The translations under genes were made by a program, and so were the position numbers. The notes beneath the pieces were generated by a model. That model saw only the letters and a program-made list of their open reading frames with translations. It had not been told where the DNA came from and did not search any database. Below are positions 1 through 8,611 of a DNA stretch of 61,464 nt, piece by piece; position 1 is the first letter of the stretch; each line of letters begins with the position of its first letter. The stretch is from Virgisporangium ochraceum (GTDB lineage Bacteria; Actinomycetota; Actinomycetes; Mycobacteriales; Micromonosporaceae): the NCBI RefSeq assembly GCF_016863655.1, contig NZ_BOPH01000152.1, forward strand, positions 1 to 61,464, in the 5' to 3' direction.

Positions 1-1
1 C

Positions 2-448
2 TGCGCGTTCCAGGCCGGCAGCTTCCAACCGCAGCTGGCCTACAGCCTCGCCAACGGCGTGGCACCCCCGCAGGACCAGCCGTCGACCCCGGCGTCGAGC
101 TCGAGCAGCCCGCCGTCGAGCAGCAGTTCGTCGCCCAACACCCCGCCCGGTGCCTGCGCGGCGACCTACCGGATCGACAGCCAGTGGAACACCGGCTTCG
201 GCGCGACCGTGACCGTGCGGGCCGGCACCTCGGCCATCAACGGCTGGACCGTGCGGTGGACGTTCGCCAACGGCCAGACGATCAGCCAGATCTGGAACGG
301 CACCGACACGCCGAACGGCGCCTCGCACTCGGTACGCAACGTGTCGCACAACGGCTCGTTGGGCGCCGGCGCGTCCACGTCGTTCGGTTTCAACGGGACG
401 TGGAGCGGCACCAACTCGGTGCCGACGCTGACCTGCACCACCCCGTGA
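2..448 (+). CDS. C-terminal part of a secreted protein with a CBM2 carbohydrate-binding module (5' end outside window)
   Basis: The reading frame is open from base 2, so the gene starts upstream of the window. After a short catalytic-domain tail (residues 1-20, not identifiable) comes a Ser/Pro linker (about residues 25-50), typical of secreted actinobacterial cellulases and xylanases. The last ~100 residues are a family 2 cellulose-binding module: two Cys near its ends (GACAATY and TLTCTTP), Trp in SQWNTGF, NGWTVRWTF and QIWNG, and the Asn/Gly-rich loops of the family. The module binds crystalline cellulose or xylan outside the cell. The enzyme type cannot be told from what is visible. A GTG at 59 is in frame but is most likely an internal Val. 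Confidence 0.85.
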   Translation, partial: CAFQAGSFQPQLAYSLANGVAPPQDQPSTPASSSSSPPSSSSSSPNTPPGACAATYRIDSQWNTGFGATVTVRAGTSAINGWTVRWTFANGQTISQIWNGTDTPNGASHSVRNVSHNGSLGAGASTSFGFNGTWSGTNSVPTLTCTTP

Positions 449-525
449 CGACCGCCTGACACCAGCGGGCGGGTGCCGACGCGGCGCCCGCCCGCTGCCG
501 CATCGGCGGAATCCTTCGCGAAGCG

Positions 526-946
526 TCAGCAGGACGCCTTCGCGAAGCGGCGGAACGCCTCCAGCGTCATCGGCACCTCGCGGTCGTACGACTCGGGCCT
601 GGACCACACCTCGCCGGCGGGCAGCGAGCGGAGGTCGCCCATCGTGAACGTCACTCCGGAGTCGCGGCCCTCACTGGGCCCGCTGTAGTCGACGGAGACC
701 CGGTAGCTGCGCTCGTCACTCGGCGCCGGTGGACCCGGACGGCTGGGGGCCGCTCTCGTACAGGTCGAGCCCGGTCAGCCGGTCCCTACCCGAGCACAGG
801 TGGACGACGACCGTCGGCCTGCCGTCGCGGAGAAGGACGGCGCTGTTGACCCGCTTGGGCGGCGAGCATCCGACCAGGGCGGCGGCGCAGACCCGGAGCA
901 GAACCGGCACGGCGCCCCGCACGGACCGGCGGCGGAGGACGAACAC
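526..946 (-). pseudogene. small lipoprotein-like gene, frameshifted
   Basis: The N-terminal 76 residues (946 down to 716) begin with an Arg-rich n-region, a hydrophobic stretch and a lipobox-like LVGC, so export and lipidation are likely. That frame stops just after GPQPSGSTGAE. A second frame continues at once with PAPSDERSYRVSVDYSG and runs to the stop at 526-528, ending TLEAFRRFAKASC. The two parts read as one ~139-residue protein broken by a single-base shift near 718-722. No family is recognised. It converges on the CBM2 gene. The shift is either a real inactivation or a base-calling error. The 13-base CCTTCGCGAAGCG occurs twice around its 3' end (513-525 and 538-550). Confidence 0.5.
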
Positions 947-1103
947 GGGGCCACGGTAGACGGTGCCGGCCGCGTGCGACTGTCACCGATCGGCCAGACA
1001 CGTCGCACTGGGTCGTGCCGGTGGGCCGCATCGACCAGTTGGACACAGCTGGCGCCCATTCCAGTCCCCCGTCGGGATGGTCGCCACGGGGTTGACGGCG
1101 CGT

Positions 1104-2159
1104 TTATCTGGTGACCAGCATGGTTTCGGCGTCGGTGAAGGTGTACGGCTCCCAGGCGCCATTCTCGTTCGCGGCGACCGGTTCGATCTGAACCGTGAGG
1201 TCGCCGAGGTCGGCGGCTGGGACGGTAGACGACTCGAACATGGTGACGCTGCCCCCAGGAGCGATGCGGGTGGCCTCTTCACTGGTCTGCAGCTGTTCGT
1301 CGGGGTTCTTGGTGGAGTAGCCGGCCTCGGCTTCGCCCCGGACGCGGTTCGGCCCGGACAACACAGTGAGGTACCGGCTGTAAGGCTCAAGGGGAACCGC
1401 TTCGCTGCTGGTGTTTCGGAACGTCCACGTGACTCGGACGATCGCCCGGTCGGCGGGCAAGTCGGAGGCGAGTCGTCTTGGCATCTGTTCGACCTTGTCG
1501 AGGGTCAGCGTGATGCCGTCCGGGAAGGTGACGGAGCGACCCTCGGCGCTGGCGGCCGAGCCCTCAGTCGCTACGGGTGAGGCCGAGGTAGCGTCTTCGC
1601 CTGACGGGTCTCCGGAGGACCCAGCGTCCTCCCCCGGCGTCAGCGTGAACTCCACTCCCTGGTCGGCGCAGGCGGACTGCAGGCCGGTGACGTGGGTCGC
1701 CATCGGTCCGAGAAACGCCAACGCGCCCATTTCCTCGCCCTCGGGAAGTTGCTGGATCTGCCAGATGACGTCGACCAGTTTGGTGCCGTGATCGCGGATG
1801 TCGTCGTGACGCGAGTCTGCGAACTGCTTGCGGATGGCGCGGTACTCAGTCTCCGTGATCTCTTTGCCCTCGGTTCCGTCTTGCGGTCCAACCTGACCAT
1901 CCCTGATCGCCTTGCAGGCGGCAACACCCGGGTCCTCGCGGACGAACCGGTAGTAGGCCAACGCGCCACTCGCGAGCAGGACCGCAGCAACGATCAGTGC
2001 AGCAGCAAGGACGAGTGAACGGCGCTGTCTCCACCCGGGGCGGACGGACGGGCGGTCAAGATCGTTGGGAGCGCCAGGGTCGGGGGCGCCGGGAGTGAAC
2101 CCCTGTGACTGCCGTTCCTCAACTGGATCCGGGACCGGGGATGAAGGTGTATCGGTCAC
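1104..2159 (-). CDS. membrane-anchored protein with DUF4352-like C-terminal domain
   Basis: 351 residues from GTG 2159, which has a GGAG six bases upstream; an in-frame start at 2234 lacks this. A Pro-rich cytoplasmic N-terminus (residues 1-45) is followed by one membrane helix at about 48-69, then an external part. The middle region (about 75-180) is charged and unrecognised. An Ala/Ser linker leads to a C-terminal beta domain that starts SVTFPDGITLTLDKVE and contains VTWTFRNTSSEAVPLEP. This resembles the Ig-like DUF4352 fold of actinobacterial lipoproteins and sensor proteins. No enzyme motif is seen. Neighbours give no functional context. Confidence 0.7.
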   Translation of the reverse strand: MTDTPSSPVPDPVEERQSQGFTPGAPDPGAPNDLDRPSVRPGWRQRRSLVLAAALIVAAVLLASGALAYYRFVREDPGVAACKAIRDGQVGPQDGTEGKEITETEYRAIRKQFADSRHDDIRDHGTKLVDVIWQIQQLPEGEEMGALAFLGPMATHVTGLQSACADQGVEFTLTPGEDAGSSGDPSGEDATSASPVATEGSAASAEGRSVTFPDGITLTLDKVEQMPRRLASDLPADRAIVRVTWTFRNTSSEAVPLEPYSRYLTVLSGPNRVRGEAEAGYSTKNPDEQLQTSEEATRIAPGGSVTMFESSTVPAADLGDLTVQIEPVAANENGAWEPYTFTDAETMLVTR

Positions 2160-2326
2160 GACATGCTCCGTGGAAAGTCCGAGGACGCGGGCAGATTGGT
2201 GACACCGCGTTGCGCGTCGCACATCATCCCGCACACGTCAGCGACGTTGCTTGACGTTGACCGAAACATTGACCAATCGGCCACGACGTACAGCGGCATG
2301 GTTGCGCTGTATCGACCGGCGGGGGC

Positions 2327-2578
2327 TCAACCGACCCGGCCGGGCGAGATCGCAGCCCGATCGCTGCACACCTCGTAAGCGACAGTGCCGATCTGGGTCA
2401 CCGCGCGGCACCCCGTGCACACCCAGGTCCCCCGGCACCAACGCGACGGCGGCAGATCCCACCGGGCCACCGGCGACTCGCAGGCGTCACGATGCATGCC
2501 GGGATCCTGCCACCGGGCATGCGGGAACGCCGGATCAACGAGCACCCTCAGCGGCGGGTCCGGATGCTGTTTGGTCAT
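2327..2578 (-). CDS. small hypothetical protein with Cys pairs
   Basis: 83 residues from ATG 2578 (MTKQHPDPPLRVLVDPAF). It contains a Trp/Cys-rich centre, including RWCRGTWVCTGCRA, that could form a zinc ribbon. It is divergent from the small gene at 2736. Proteins of this kind often sit in integrated elements of actinomycetes, but no family is recognised. No strong ribosome binding site is visible, so the start is uncertain. Confidence 0.5.
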   Translation of the reverse strand: MTKQHPDPPLRVLVDPAFPHARWQDPGMHRDACESPVARWDLPPSRWCRGTWVCTGCRAVTQIGTVAYEVCSDRAAISPGRVG

Positions 2579-2735
2579 GCGATCGGCGGAATCGTCAACC
2601 AGGTGCAACCGGTCTGTGTGGTCTGGCGGCAGGAGCACGGGACCCACAGCAGCCGGCTCGCGATTGACACCCGCTCCCCGACGCGCACCGCGCCGCACGT
2701 AATGTCGGTCGCGGCCCGACCAAGCAGGAGACACC

Positions 2736-2984
2736 ATGACCGACCTGGCCACCTGGCTACGCGCCCAACTCGCCGACGACCAGGAACCCGGCCCCATCGC
2801 AGCCGCGCACCGCGCGATTCTGGACCTGCACCGCGACGACGGGCTCGGCTGGTGCACCTCCTGCGGCGCAATGACCCTCGACGACCACGACCGCGCCCCG
2901 GTAGAAACCCCGTGCGACACGCTACGCGCGCTGGCCTCGGCCTACGCCGACCGGCACGGCTACAACCCGGGGTGGGCGCTGTAG
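2736..2984 (+). CDS. small hypothetical protein, DUF6221-like
   Basis: 82 residues starting MTDLATWLRAQLADDQ behind a perfect AGGAG (2727-2731). The N-terminus and the C-terminal LRALASAYADRHGYNPGW resemble the ends of DUF6221 proteins, small accessory proteins common in actinobacterial plasmids and integrated elements. The middle holds CTSCG, a possible half zinc site. Function unknown. With the divergent gene at 2327 and the tRNA at 3282 it suggests a remnant of a mobile element, which is inference. Confidence 0.6.
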   Translation: MTDLATWLRAQLADDQEPGPIAAAHRAILDLHRDDGLGWCTSCGAMTLDDHDRAPVETPCDTLRALASAYADRHGYNPGWAL

Positions 2985-3281
2985 CCATTCGCCAGGCCCG
3001 GACGAAATCCAAGGTTGACTCCATCTGCCCCATTACCCTCGACCGCGCGACGTGATCCCCAGGCTCTCCAATGCCGACTCCGTCGCACTCCACGACCAGC
3101 CGCGTGACAATCCAACGCGCGACCGGATCGGCTACGCTGCCGACATGGTCAGCGGCCCTCACGACGTTCGGCATGTCGCCGTCGCCTCCGGTCGTTGCAT
3201 ACCTCGCCTCGCCGAATGCTCGACGCACGCGCGCCGATGATCTAGACATCGCGCTTTCAGAAACCCGCGCCGTCGAGCCCA

Positions 3282-3354
3282 GGGGCAGTAGCTCAACGGT
3301 CAGAGCAACGTCCTTATAAGACGTCGGTCGCAGGTTCAAGTCCCGTCTGCCCCA
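3282..3354 (+). tRNA. tRNA-Ile with anticodon UAU
   Basis: A full cloverleaf can be drawn. Acceptor GGGGCAG (3282-3288) pairs perfectly with CTGCCCC (3347-3353) and the discriminator is A3354. D stem is GCTC/GAGC (3291-3294, 3303-3306). Anticodon stem ACGTC/GACGT (3308-3312, 3320-3324) encloses the 7-base loop CTTATAA, so the anticodon at 3315-3317 is TAT. The T loop is TTCAAGT (3334-3340), and its stem has one A-C mismatch and one G-T pair. CCA is not encoded. Most bacteria read AUA with a lysidine-modified CAU tRNA; a UAU isoacceptor is unusual and is more often found on mobile elements. Confidence 0.8.
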
Positions 3355-3390
3355 CCCATCGACACGTCCAGCACGGTCCGTGCAACACGA

Positions 3391-3688
3391 TCAGCTCGGC
3401 GATCGCAGCCCGGCCAGACCAGCGCGCCGGCTCTCATCGACTCCGTATTGAGTCGGCGGGATCTCACCCCGCAGGACGGCCGCCACCGCGTGGGGGAACG
3501 GCATACCTCTCCATGAGCGCTGGTAGCCCTCGTCTCCGTGCCTTTCGAAGACGGCCTCGGCCATGTTGGTGGCCGCCCGGACCACGGCTTGCACCGACAC
3601 GCGCTGTGTCGTCGTCGACGACCCACGTCAACCGGGCCCAGCCGGGACCGATCAGTTTCCACTTCATGTCGAACTGTGCGACGTTCAC
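3391..3688 (-). pseudogene. small hypothetical gene, frameshifted
   Basis: Two minus-strand frames join into one sensible protein. The first starts at GTG 3688 (MNVAQFDMKWK) and reads LIGPGWARLTWVVDDD. At about 3604-3610 the frame must shift by one base to continue QRVSVQAVVRAATNMAEA and end GVDESRRAGLAGLRSPS (stop 3391). The joined product would be about 98 residues. The family is not recognised. It is divergent from the SUKH gene at 3798. A one-base loss, real or from sequencing, is the simplest explanation. ATG 3667 is an alternative start. Confidence 0.45.
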
Positions 3689-3797
3689 TCCGCTGAAGGT
3701 AAACGCCGACCACCGGCTCAACCGGTCCCGGACGATCGACGACCCGCCTGTCCGGAGAATCGTCTGCCTGGTCGCCGGGTCCGGGTACAGTTCGATC

Positions 3798-4463
3798 ATG
3801 GGCACGGTCACTGACGCGTGGGCAGACATCGAGCGTTGGCTGGCCAGACACGCGCCCCGCAGCGCCGCTCTCCTCGCCGGGCCGGCCGACGCCGCCGCGA
3901 TCGCCGCTGCCGAAGCCCGGCTGGGACTGGCGTTTCCGCCCGAACTCGTCGAGTCGCTGTCACGCCACAACGGCCTGACGCAATGGGACAACCTGTTCCC
4001 CGGCCACCCGCCACTGTCGGTCGACGGGATCGTCGAGCACTACGAGATGTGCCTCGAGATCGACGAGGACGAGGGCGACTACCACGACACCCTCGACGAG
4101 GGCGAGGAGCCGTGGTGGCACGAGCTCTGGCTCCCGTTCTCCCAGATCGACGGTGACTCGCAGATCTTCGACCTGCGCCCCGGCCCGGGCCACGGCCGCC
4201 TCGGCACCGCCGTCCACGACAACAGCGGCGATTTCACCCACGCGTGGCCGAGCCTCGGCGCCTACCTGGCCGACACGGCTGGCGCCCTCCTACGCGGTGG
4301 CGGCGCCGACGGCAACTCCAACGATGGCCGCCGCTACTGGGTCCCGTACCTCACACCGGAGAGCACCCTGTGGTGGTCGAGCGCCGGCGAGACCCACCTC
4401 AACGGCAAACCGTTGCGGCCCGCCCCGGTCGAGGTGTCGACCTGCTGCTTCCGGTCGGTGTGA
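3798..4463 (+). CDS. SMI1/KNR4 (SUKH) family protein
   Basis: 221 residues from ATG 3798. The N-terminal half has the SUKH signature: IAAAEARLGLAFPPELVESL followed by HNGLTQWDNLFPG, and later acidic patches and WHELWLPFSQIDGDSQIFD matching the WxPFAxDGxGD-type motif. C-terminal half continues with GDFTHAWPSLGAYLAD, the typical closing helix. SUKH proteins bind partner proteins and many are immunity factors for polymorphic toxins; others are general regulators. No toxin gene is adjacent. The next gene on the same strand encodes a SLATT membrane protein. Confidence 0.85.
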   Translation: MGTVTDAWADIERWLARHAPRSAALLAGPADAAAIAAAEARLGLAFPPELVESLSRHNGLTQWDNLFPGHPPLSVDGIVEHYEMCLEIDEDEGDYHDTLDEGEEPWWHELWLPFSQIDGDSQIFDLRPGPGHGRLGTAVHDNSGDFTHAWPSLGAYLADTAGALLRGGGADGNSNDGRRYWVPYLTPESTLWWSSAGETHLNGKPLRPAPVEVSTCCFRSV

Positions 4464-4533
4464 GCGGATACAGGTCAGGGCAGTTCGGTGTCCGCGTGGG
4501 CGGCGAGGTCGTGGCTGGCGGTCTCCGCCGCAG

Positions 4534-5148
4534 ATGAATGACACTCCGAGTGCCGACAATCTCCACATGTCCGACCATGGCTGTATGGCGCGGCGGCCGG
4601 CATACGTGAGTCAGCAGACAATGACGTCAGAGCAGGGACTTCTGGCATTGGCGGGACGGCGAGAGGCCCTGCCATTGCGCGAAGCGGTGACGCTCTTCAG
4701 GGATCTTGTGTCAGCTGACATGGACTGGGCGGATTCCCGCAAGTCGTACTTCAGGCGCCGGGCGACATGGTCGAAGACCCTGTCGCTCACGCTGACTGCC
4801 CTGTCGACTGTGGTTCTGGGCATCCAGCAGATCCCATTCAACGCGACCATAGCCTTGCCGATGGTCGCGGCTGTCACTCTCCTCGGCTCCTTGGAGTTGT
4901 TCCACAACTGGCGGTCGAGGTGGATTCTGATGGAGGAAACACGCTATCGCCTGAATCGCCTACGCGACGAGATCGACTACCACCTGGTTGCGACAGCCGC
5001 CGACGAGACCACACGCGAGAACTTCGATCAGTTCTTCGCCGACCAACAGCAGATCTGGGCCGATGTCAGCAGGCAATGGGTGGAGTTCCGCCGGATCGGG
5101 GATTCGTTCCAGCCCGGCATCCCGGCGTCGCCGCCGACCGCTCGTTGA
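4534..5148 (+). CDS. SLATT/DUF4231-type two-helix membrane protein
   Basis: 204 residues from ATG 4534; later in-frame ATGs at 4567, 4585 and 4621 are possible starts, and none has a strong ribosome binding site. Soluble N-terminus, a helix with DWADSRKSYFRRRATW, then two membrane helices (about 82-98 and 104-122) joined by a short loop, followed by LEETRYRLNRL-like sequence and a helical C-terminal part with FFADQQQIWADVSRQWVEF. This order is that of the SLATT domain (DUF4231), pore-forming effectors predicted to act in nucleotide-sensing conflict systems. No SMODS, SLOG or other sensor is next to it, so its trigger is unknown. Confidence 0.75.
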   Translation: MNDTPSADNLHMSDHGCMARRPAYVSQQTMTSEQGLLALAGRREALPLREAVTLFRDLVSADMDWADSRKSYFRRRATWSKTLSLTLTALSTVVLGIQQIPFNATIALPMVAAVTLLGSLELFHNWRSRWILMEETRYRLNRLRDEIDYHLVATAADETTRENFDQFFADQQQIWADVSRQWVEFRRIGDSFQPGIPASPPTAR

Positions 5149-5190
5149 ACGTCGGCGCGCGGTCGCGCCCGGCGGAGCGGCCGTCGCGGC

Positions 5191-5234
5191 ATGGCCCTGT
5201 GCGCCGTCTCGTTCACCGCGGCGCACAGGGCCAT
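5191..5234. terminator. strong hairpin between convergent genes
   Basis: A perfect 16-base-pair inverted repeat: ATGGCCCTGTGCGCCG (5191-5206) and its complement (5219-5234) around a 12-base loop. It lies between the stops of the SLATT gene (5148) and the beta-propeller gene (5243), so it can end transcription from both sides. There is no T-tract, which is common for actinobacterial terminators. Confidence 0.75.
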
Positions 5235-5242
5235 GTCACGGG

Positions 5243-6592
5243 CTATCGGGTGACGGGAATGCTCACCGTGTAGGTCCTCGGCAGGTACCGGTCGGTGCCG
5301 TCGAAGGTGAACGTCCAGGTGTTCTCGCCGGTCGCCCGCGGGCGGTTGCGGAACCCGAACGAGCCGTCGGCCGCGGTGGTGACGTCGGGCAGGGTCACGG
5401 TGCCGCGGCGGTCGGTGCGGGTCACGTGGACGGTCTGGCCGCCCACCGGTTCGCCCTTCTCGGTCTTGAGGGTGCCGGCGAAGACGACGGGCTTGCCGAC
5501 CTCACCGCCCGAGGTGGGTGAGGTGAATTCGAAGTCGGTGGCGACCGGGGACGTGTCCGGGGGCGCGTCGATGGTGGTCAGGTTCATCGCCGAGTTGCTC
5601 AGGCTCTTGGTGGCCAGGTAGAGCCGGTTCGCCGCGCCGATCGCGAGTCCGCGGTGGGCGGGTTCGAGACCGAACTGGCGGTAGACCACCCAGTCCGGGG
5701 TGTACCTGCCCGGAGAGAAGAACGCCAGTCCACGGTCGTCGGAGTACGTGGCGATCCGACCGTCGGGCTCGACGGTCAGCGAGATCGTGGACCCGGGCGC
5801 GCCGTAGCTCCCAACCTCGGTGAGGTCGGCCGTGGAGTAGGCGGCGAGCTTGGTGGTGAACTGGTACGGCCCGGGCGTCGCCGCGATCACGGTGGAGCCG
5901 TCGGCGGTCACCGCGAACTCCGACACGCTCTTGATCAGCTCCTCGACCGCGGTGCGCCGCACCGCGGTCGCGCCGGTGACGTCGTAGCTGATCAAGCGGT
6001 TCGGGTAGACGCCCTCGACCATCGCGAACAGCAGCGGGTCGTCGGCCGAGCCGCTTTCGAGCCGTGGCGCGAAGGTGAGGTAGTCACCCTGGCCGAGGAC
6101 GGGCGGCGCCGCCGGGTCGGCCAGGTCGAACGAGCCGAGGTGACCGGAGGACGAGCCGCGGCAGCCGTAGCTGAACCAGAGCTTGCCGCCGGCCAGGGCG
6201 ACGTCGTACGGGCAGGTACCGGTGCCGAGTTCGAGCCGGCCGCGTTCGGTGCCCGTGGCCGTGTCGATGACGCTGATCGCGTCCGCCCGGGACAGCGCCG
6301 CGTAGATGGTGCCGCCGTCGGAGCTGAGGGTGAGCCCGGTCGCCCCCGCCTGACCGGGAATCGTGCCGACGATGACTCCGTCGAGGTCGGCGATCTGGAT
6401 GGTGTCGTGGTCGGCACCGCCGGAGAGGAAGATCCGGTCGCTCTTCACCATGTCGGAGAAGCCGGTGTCGAGCACGGTGACGGAGTTGACGACGACGAGC
6501 TCCTGCTCGGCGGCGACCGCCGGCTGGGGTCCGGCGGCCACGAGGGCCAGTCCGGCTACGCCCGCGACGAGAATTGTGGACAGACGACGCAT
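5243..6592 (-). CDS. secreted beta-propeller protein with C-terminal Ig-like domain
   Basis: 449 residues from ATG 6592, preceded by AAAGGAG at good spacing. Residues 1-28 are a Sec signal peptide (MRRLSTILVAGVAGLALV, AxA cleavage near AVAA). The next ~330 residues form repeats of the YncE/WD40-like propeller type (TIPGQAGATGLTLSSDGGTIYA, ISVIDTATGTERGRL, SEFAVTADGSTVIAATPG). The final ~90 residues (GKPVVFAGTLKTEKGEPVGG to RTYTVSIPVTR) are a beta-sandwich of the Big/carboxypeptidase-regulatory kind. The protein is exported and probably binds a ligand or the cell surface; no catalytic motif is seen. It is divergent from the MDMPI gene at 6681. Confidence 0.8.
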   Translation of the reverse strand: MRRLSTILVAGVAGLALVAAGPQPAVAAEQELVVVNSVTVLDTGFSDMVKSDRIFLSGGADHDTIQIADLDGVIVGTIPGQAGATGLTLSSDGGTIYAALSRADAISVIDTATGTERGRLELGTGTCPYDVALAGGKLWFSYGCRGSSSGHLGSFDLADPAAPPVLGQGDYLTFAPRLESGSADDPLLFAMVEGVYPNRLISYDVTGATAVRRTAVEELIKSVSEFAVTADGSTVIAATPGPYQFTTKLAAYSTADLTEVGSYGAPGSTISLTVEPDGRIATYSDDRGLAFFSPGRYTPDWVVYRQFGLEPAHRGLAIGAANRLYLATKSLSNSAMNLTTIDAPPDTSPVATDFEFTSPTSGGEVGKPVVFAGTLKTEKGEPVGGQTVHVTRTDRRGTVTLPDVTTAADGSFGFRNRPRATGENTWTFTFDGTDRYLPRTYTVSIPVTR

Positions 6593-6680
6593 ACTACTCC
6601 TTTGCCTGATGACAAACGTCCACAAGTGTGAATGCTGGAAACGTTCCCCGCTGCCCCGTCGACGCAAGGAATGGGTGAAC

Positions 6681-7190
6681 ATGAATGTTGACCACGAGCA
6701 GGCCCGGGGGTCGTTCCTCGACGGGCTCGACACGTTCACGACGTGCGTGCAGACCCTGAGCGACCTCGATCTGATGGCGGCCAGCCGATGCACGGGCTGG
6801 ACCGCCGGCGACGTGGTCGTCCACGTCCACCTCGGGCTGCAGGAGATGCTGCTCGGTCTGGTCACCCTCACCGACGAGAATCCCGACACCGACGCCGCCT
6901 CGTACTGGCAGGCCCCGCTACCCACGACCGACGACGATGCCGACGAACTGGACGGCATGTGGTTCGTCCGGCTGCTGGGTGCGTCCTACCGGCGACCGTC
7001 CAACGCGGTGCGGCACATGCTGCCGGCCGTGGCCGGTATCCGCGCCGCCGCGGCTCGGTTGGCGCCCGGCGCCGTGCGGTTCCAGGGCCACGTCCTGTCC
7101 ACCGGTGACTTCCTCGCCACGTGGGCCGTCGAACTGGCCGTCCACCACCTCGACCTCGGGCGCGAGTTGACGCTGGCGCCTCCCGGCTGA
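6681..7190 (+). CDS. maleylpyruvate isomerase N-terminal (DinB-like) domain protein
   Basis: 169 residues from ATG 6681 with AAGGA at 6666-6670; GTG 6675 is also possible. The sequence has the MDMPI four-helix bundle pattern: helix with TCVQTLSDLDLMAASRC, then CTGWTAGDVVVHVHLGLQEM, and a closing helix WAVELAVHHLDLGREL. The His residues in VHVHLG and VHHLDLG fit the metal site of mycothiol-dependent DinB enzymes. Members use mycothiol in isomerase or thiol-transfer reactions. The protein stops just after LAPPG, earlier than many homologues, which continue with another helix, so the C-terminus may be clipped. Confidence 0.75.
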   Translation: MNVDHEQARGSFLDGLDTFTTCVQTLSDLDLMAASRCTGWTAGDVVVHVHLGLQEMLLGLVTLTDENPDTDAASYWQAPLPTTDDDADELDGMWFVRLLGASYRRPSNAVRHMLPAVAGIRAAAARLAPGAVRFQGHVLSTGDFLATWAVELAVHHLDLGRELTLAPPG

Positions 7191-7237
7191 GTCGCCACAG
7201 CGGTCACGACTCGGTGTCGACTCGTTCAGCCTGGCGG

Positions 7238-8506
7238 TTACGACCATCCGCCGATGACCGGTACCGCCGTGCCGTCGGCGGTTTCGCCGTACACCGCGGC
7301 GCCGGGTGGTTCGCCGAGCTTGCCGTTGGCGTCCATCGGTATCCGCAACTCCGCCGGACTGAACGCGGCGACCCGCGCGGCCACCGTCCGTTGCTCGGTG
7401 CCGATCCGTACGTGGAGCCGGGCGATCTCTGGCCCACCGATCACGACCAGGGCGTACGGCCCGTCTCCGTTCGGCCCACTGGTCCAGCCGGCGGCGAGGA
7501 TCGGCGCGGGCAGCCGGCCACCGGTGTCGAACGAGCGCGTCGACGACGGCCGGCGGCCCTGGGCCAGCAGTGCGCCACCGGTACCGGCGCCGATCGCGAC
7601 CGCCGGTGTGCGTCCCGGATCGAGAACCACCGCGGTGAGCCGGCCGACGTGGGGCAGGTCGCCGCGCCAGAGCAGGTCGGCGGGCGCCCGGTCCGCGGCT
7701 ATCTGCGAATACGGTGCCCGGGCGTAGCGGTCGCGTTCGGCCGTCGCGGCGAGCAGAGCCCGGGCGACCCGCCGGGCCCCGTCGTCGTCGGCCAGTTCCG
7801 CCCGCAGGGCGTCGGTGACGACCAGCTCGAACGCGGCGTCCCTGCGTAGCAGCCACACCGACCCGGTGACCACGACGAGCGCCTCGCCGCGCACCGCGAG
7901 CACGCCGTCGGTCACCCGTTCCTCCCGGACCCCGGTGCCGACGACCCGGACGGTGGCGTCGCGGAGCACGTCGGTGAGCAGCCATCCGTCGTCGTCGAGC
8001 CGGAGCGGCTGGTTGCTCCAGCTGTTCGCGACACCCCGCTTGATCGGTTCCGGCTCACCGACGACGGCGCCGCGCCCGGCCGCCGCTTCCTGGTAGCGCA
8101 CCACGTATCCGGCCGAGTACAGCAGCACGAGCGGGCCGCCGGCCCGGTCGCCCGCCCACAGCGCGGCGAACCGCCAGCGTGGCTCGTCGGCGTCGCGATG
8201 AGGGCTTTCCGCGGGTGCCGGAAAGGAACGGTCTTCCTGAGCCTTGTGCAGCCAGGCCCGCGCCGCCCGCTCGAGCAGCGCCCTGTCGCCCAGGGCCGCA
8301 CCGGCGCCCCGGAACGGCGGATCACCGGCGAACCGCGGCTCCGGCCCGGAGATCACGGCGCCCTCGCTGACCGTGACCGAGAACGCGGCCGGGTCGTCCC
8401 CGTCCCGGATGACCAGGACGACGATCACCCCGACGGCCAGCACCGCGGCCGCCGCCGTCACGGCCCACCACCGTGGCCCGATCCTGCGCCACCAACTCTC
8501 CGTCAT
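7238..8506 (-). CDS. membrane-anchored protein, last gene of the EACC1-caspase operon
   Basis: 422 residues with WWRRIG, one N-terminal membrane helix (about 12-34) and a large external part. The external region is rich in beta structure and Val/Leu/Asp (VLAVRGEALVVVTGSVWLLRR, GDGPYALVVIGGPEIARL) with no catalytic motif, and it may be a small propeller or lipocalin-like binding domain. It lies 105 bp downstream of the solute-binding gene on the same strand and is the last gene before the convergent MDMPI gene. Its place makes it a likely surface component of the caspase system. Family not recognised. Confidence 0.75.
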   Translation of the reverse strand: MTESWWRRIGPRWWAVTAAAAVLAVGVIVVLVIRDGDDPAAFSVTVSEGAVISGPEPRFAGDPPFRGAGAALGDRALLERAARAWLHKAQEDRSFPAPAESPHRDADEPRWRFAALWAGDRAGGPLVLLYSAGYVVRYQEAAAGRGAVVGEPEPIKRGVANSWSNQPLRLDDDGWLLTDVLRDATVRVVGTGVREERVTDGVLAVRGEALVVVTGSVWLLRRDAAFELVVTDALRAELADDDGARRVARALLAATAERDRYARAPYSQIAADRAPADLLWRGDLPHVGRLTAVVLDPGRTPAVAIGAGTGGALLAQGRRPSSTRSFDTGGRLPAPILAAGWTSGPNGDGPYALVVIGGPEIARLHVRIGTEQRTVAARVAAFSPAELRIPMDANGKLGEPPGAAVYGETADGTAVPVIGGWS

Positions 8507-8611
8507 GGCGGCGATCGTATCGACGCGCGTCCAAATGATCCGGAGCCGTCACCACCACCACGCTGCCGTGTCCGCCCGGCGAAAGCCGGACGGCCGGCGG
8601 GTCCGCGATCG

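Noticed and set aside
513..550. CCTTCGCGAAGCG repeated twice as a possible regulator site
   Set aside because: It lies at the 3' end of the lipoprotein gene and codes part of it; two copies of a GC-rich palindrome there are not enough evidence.
5654..6631. 325-codon plus-strand open frame opposite the beta-propeller gene
   Set aside because: Shadow of the minus-strand gene, which has signal peptide and ribosome binding site.
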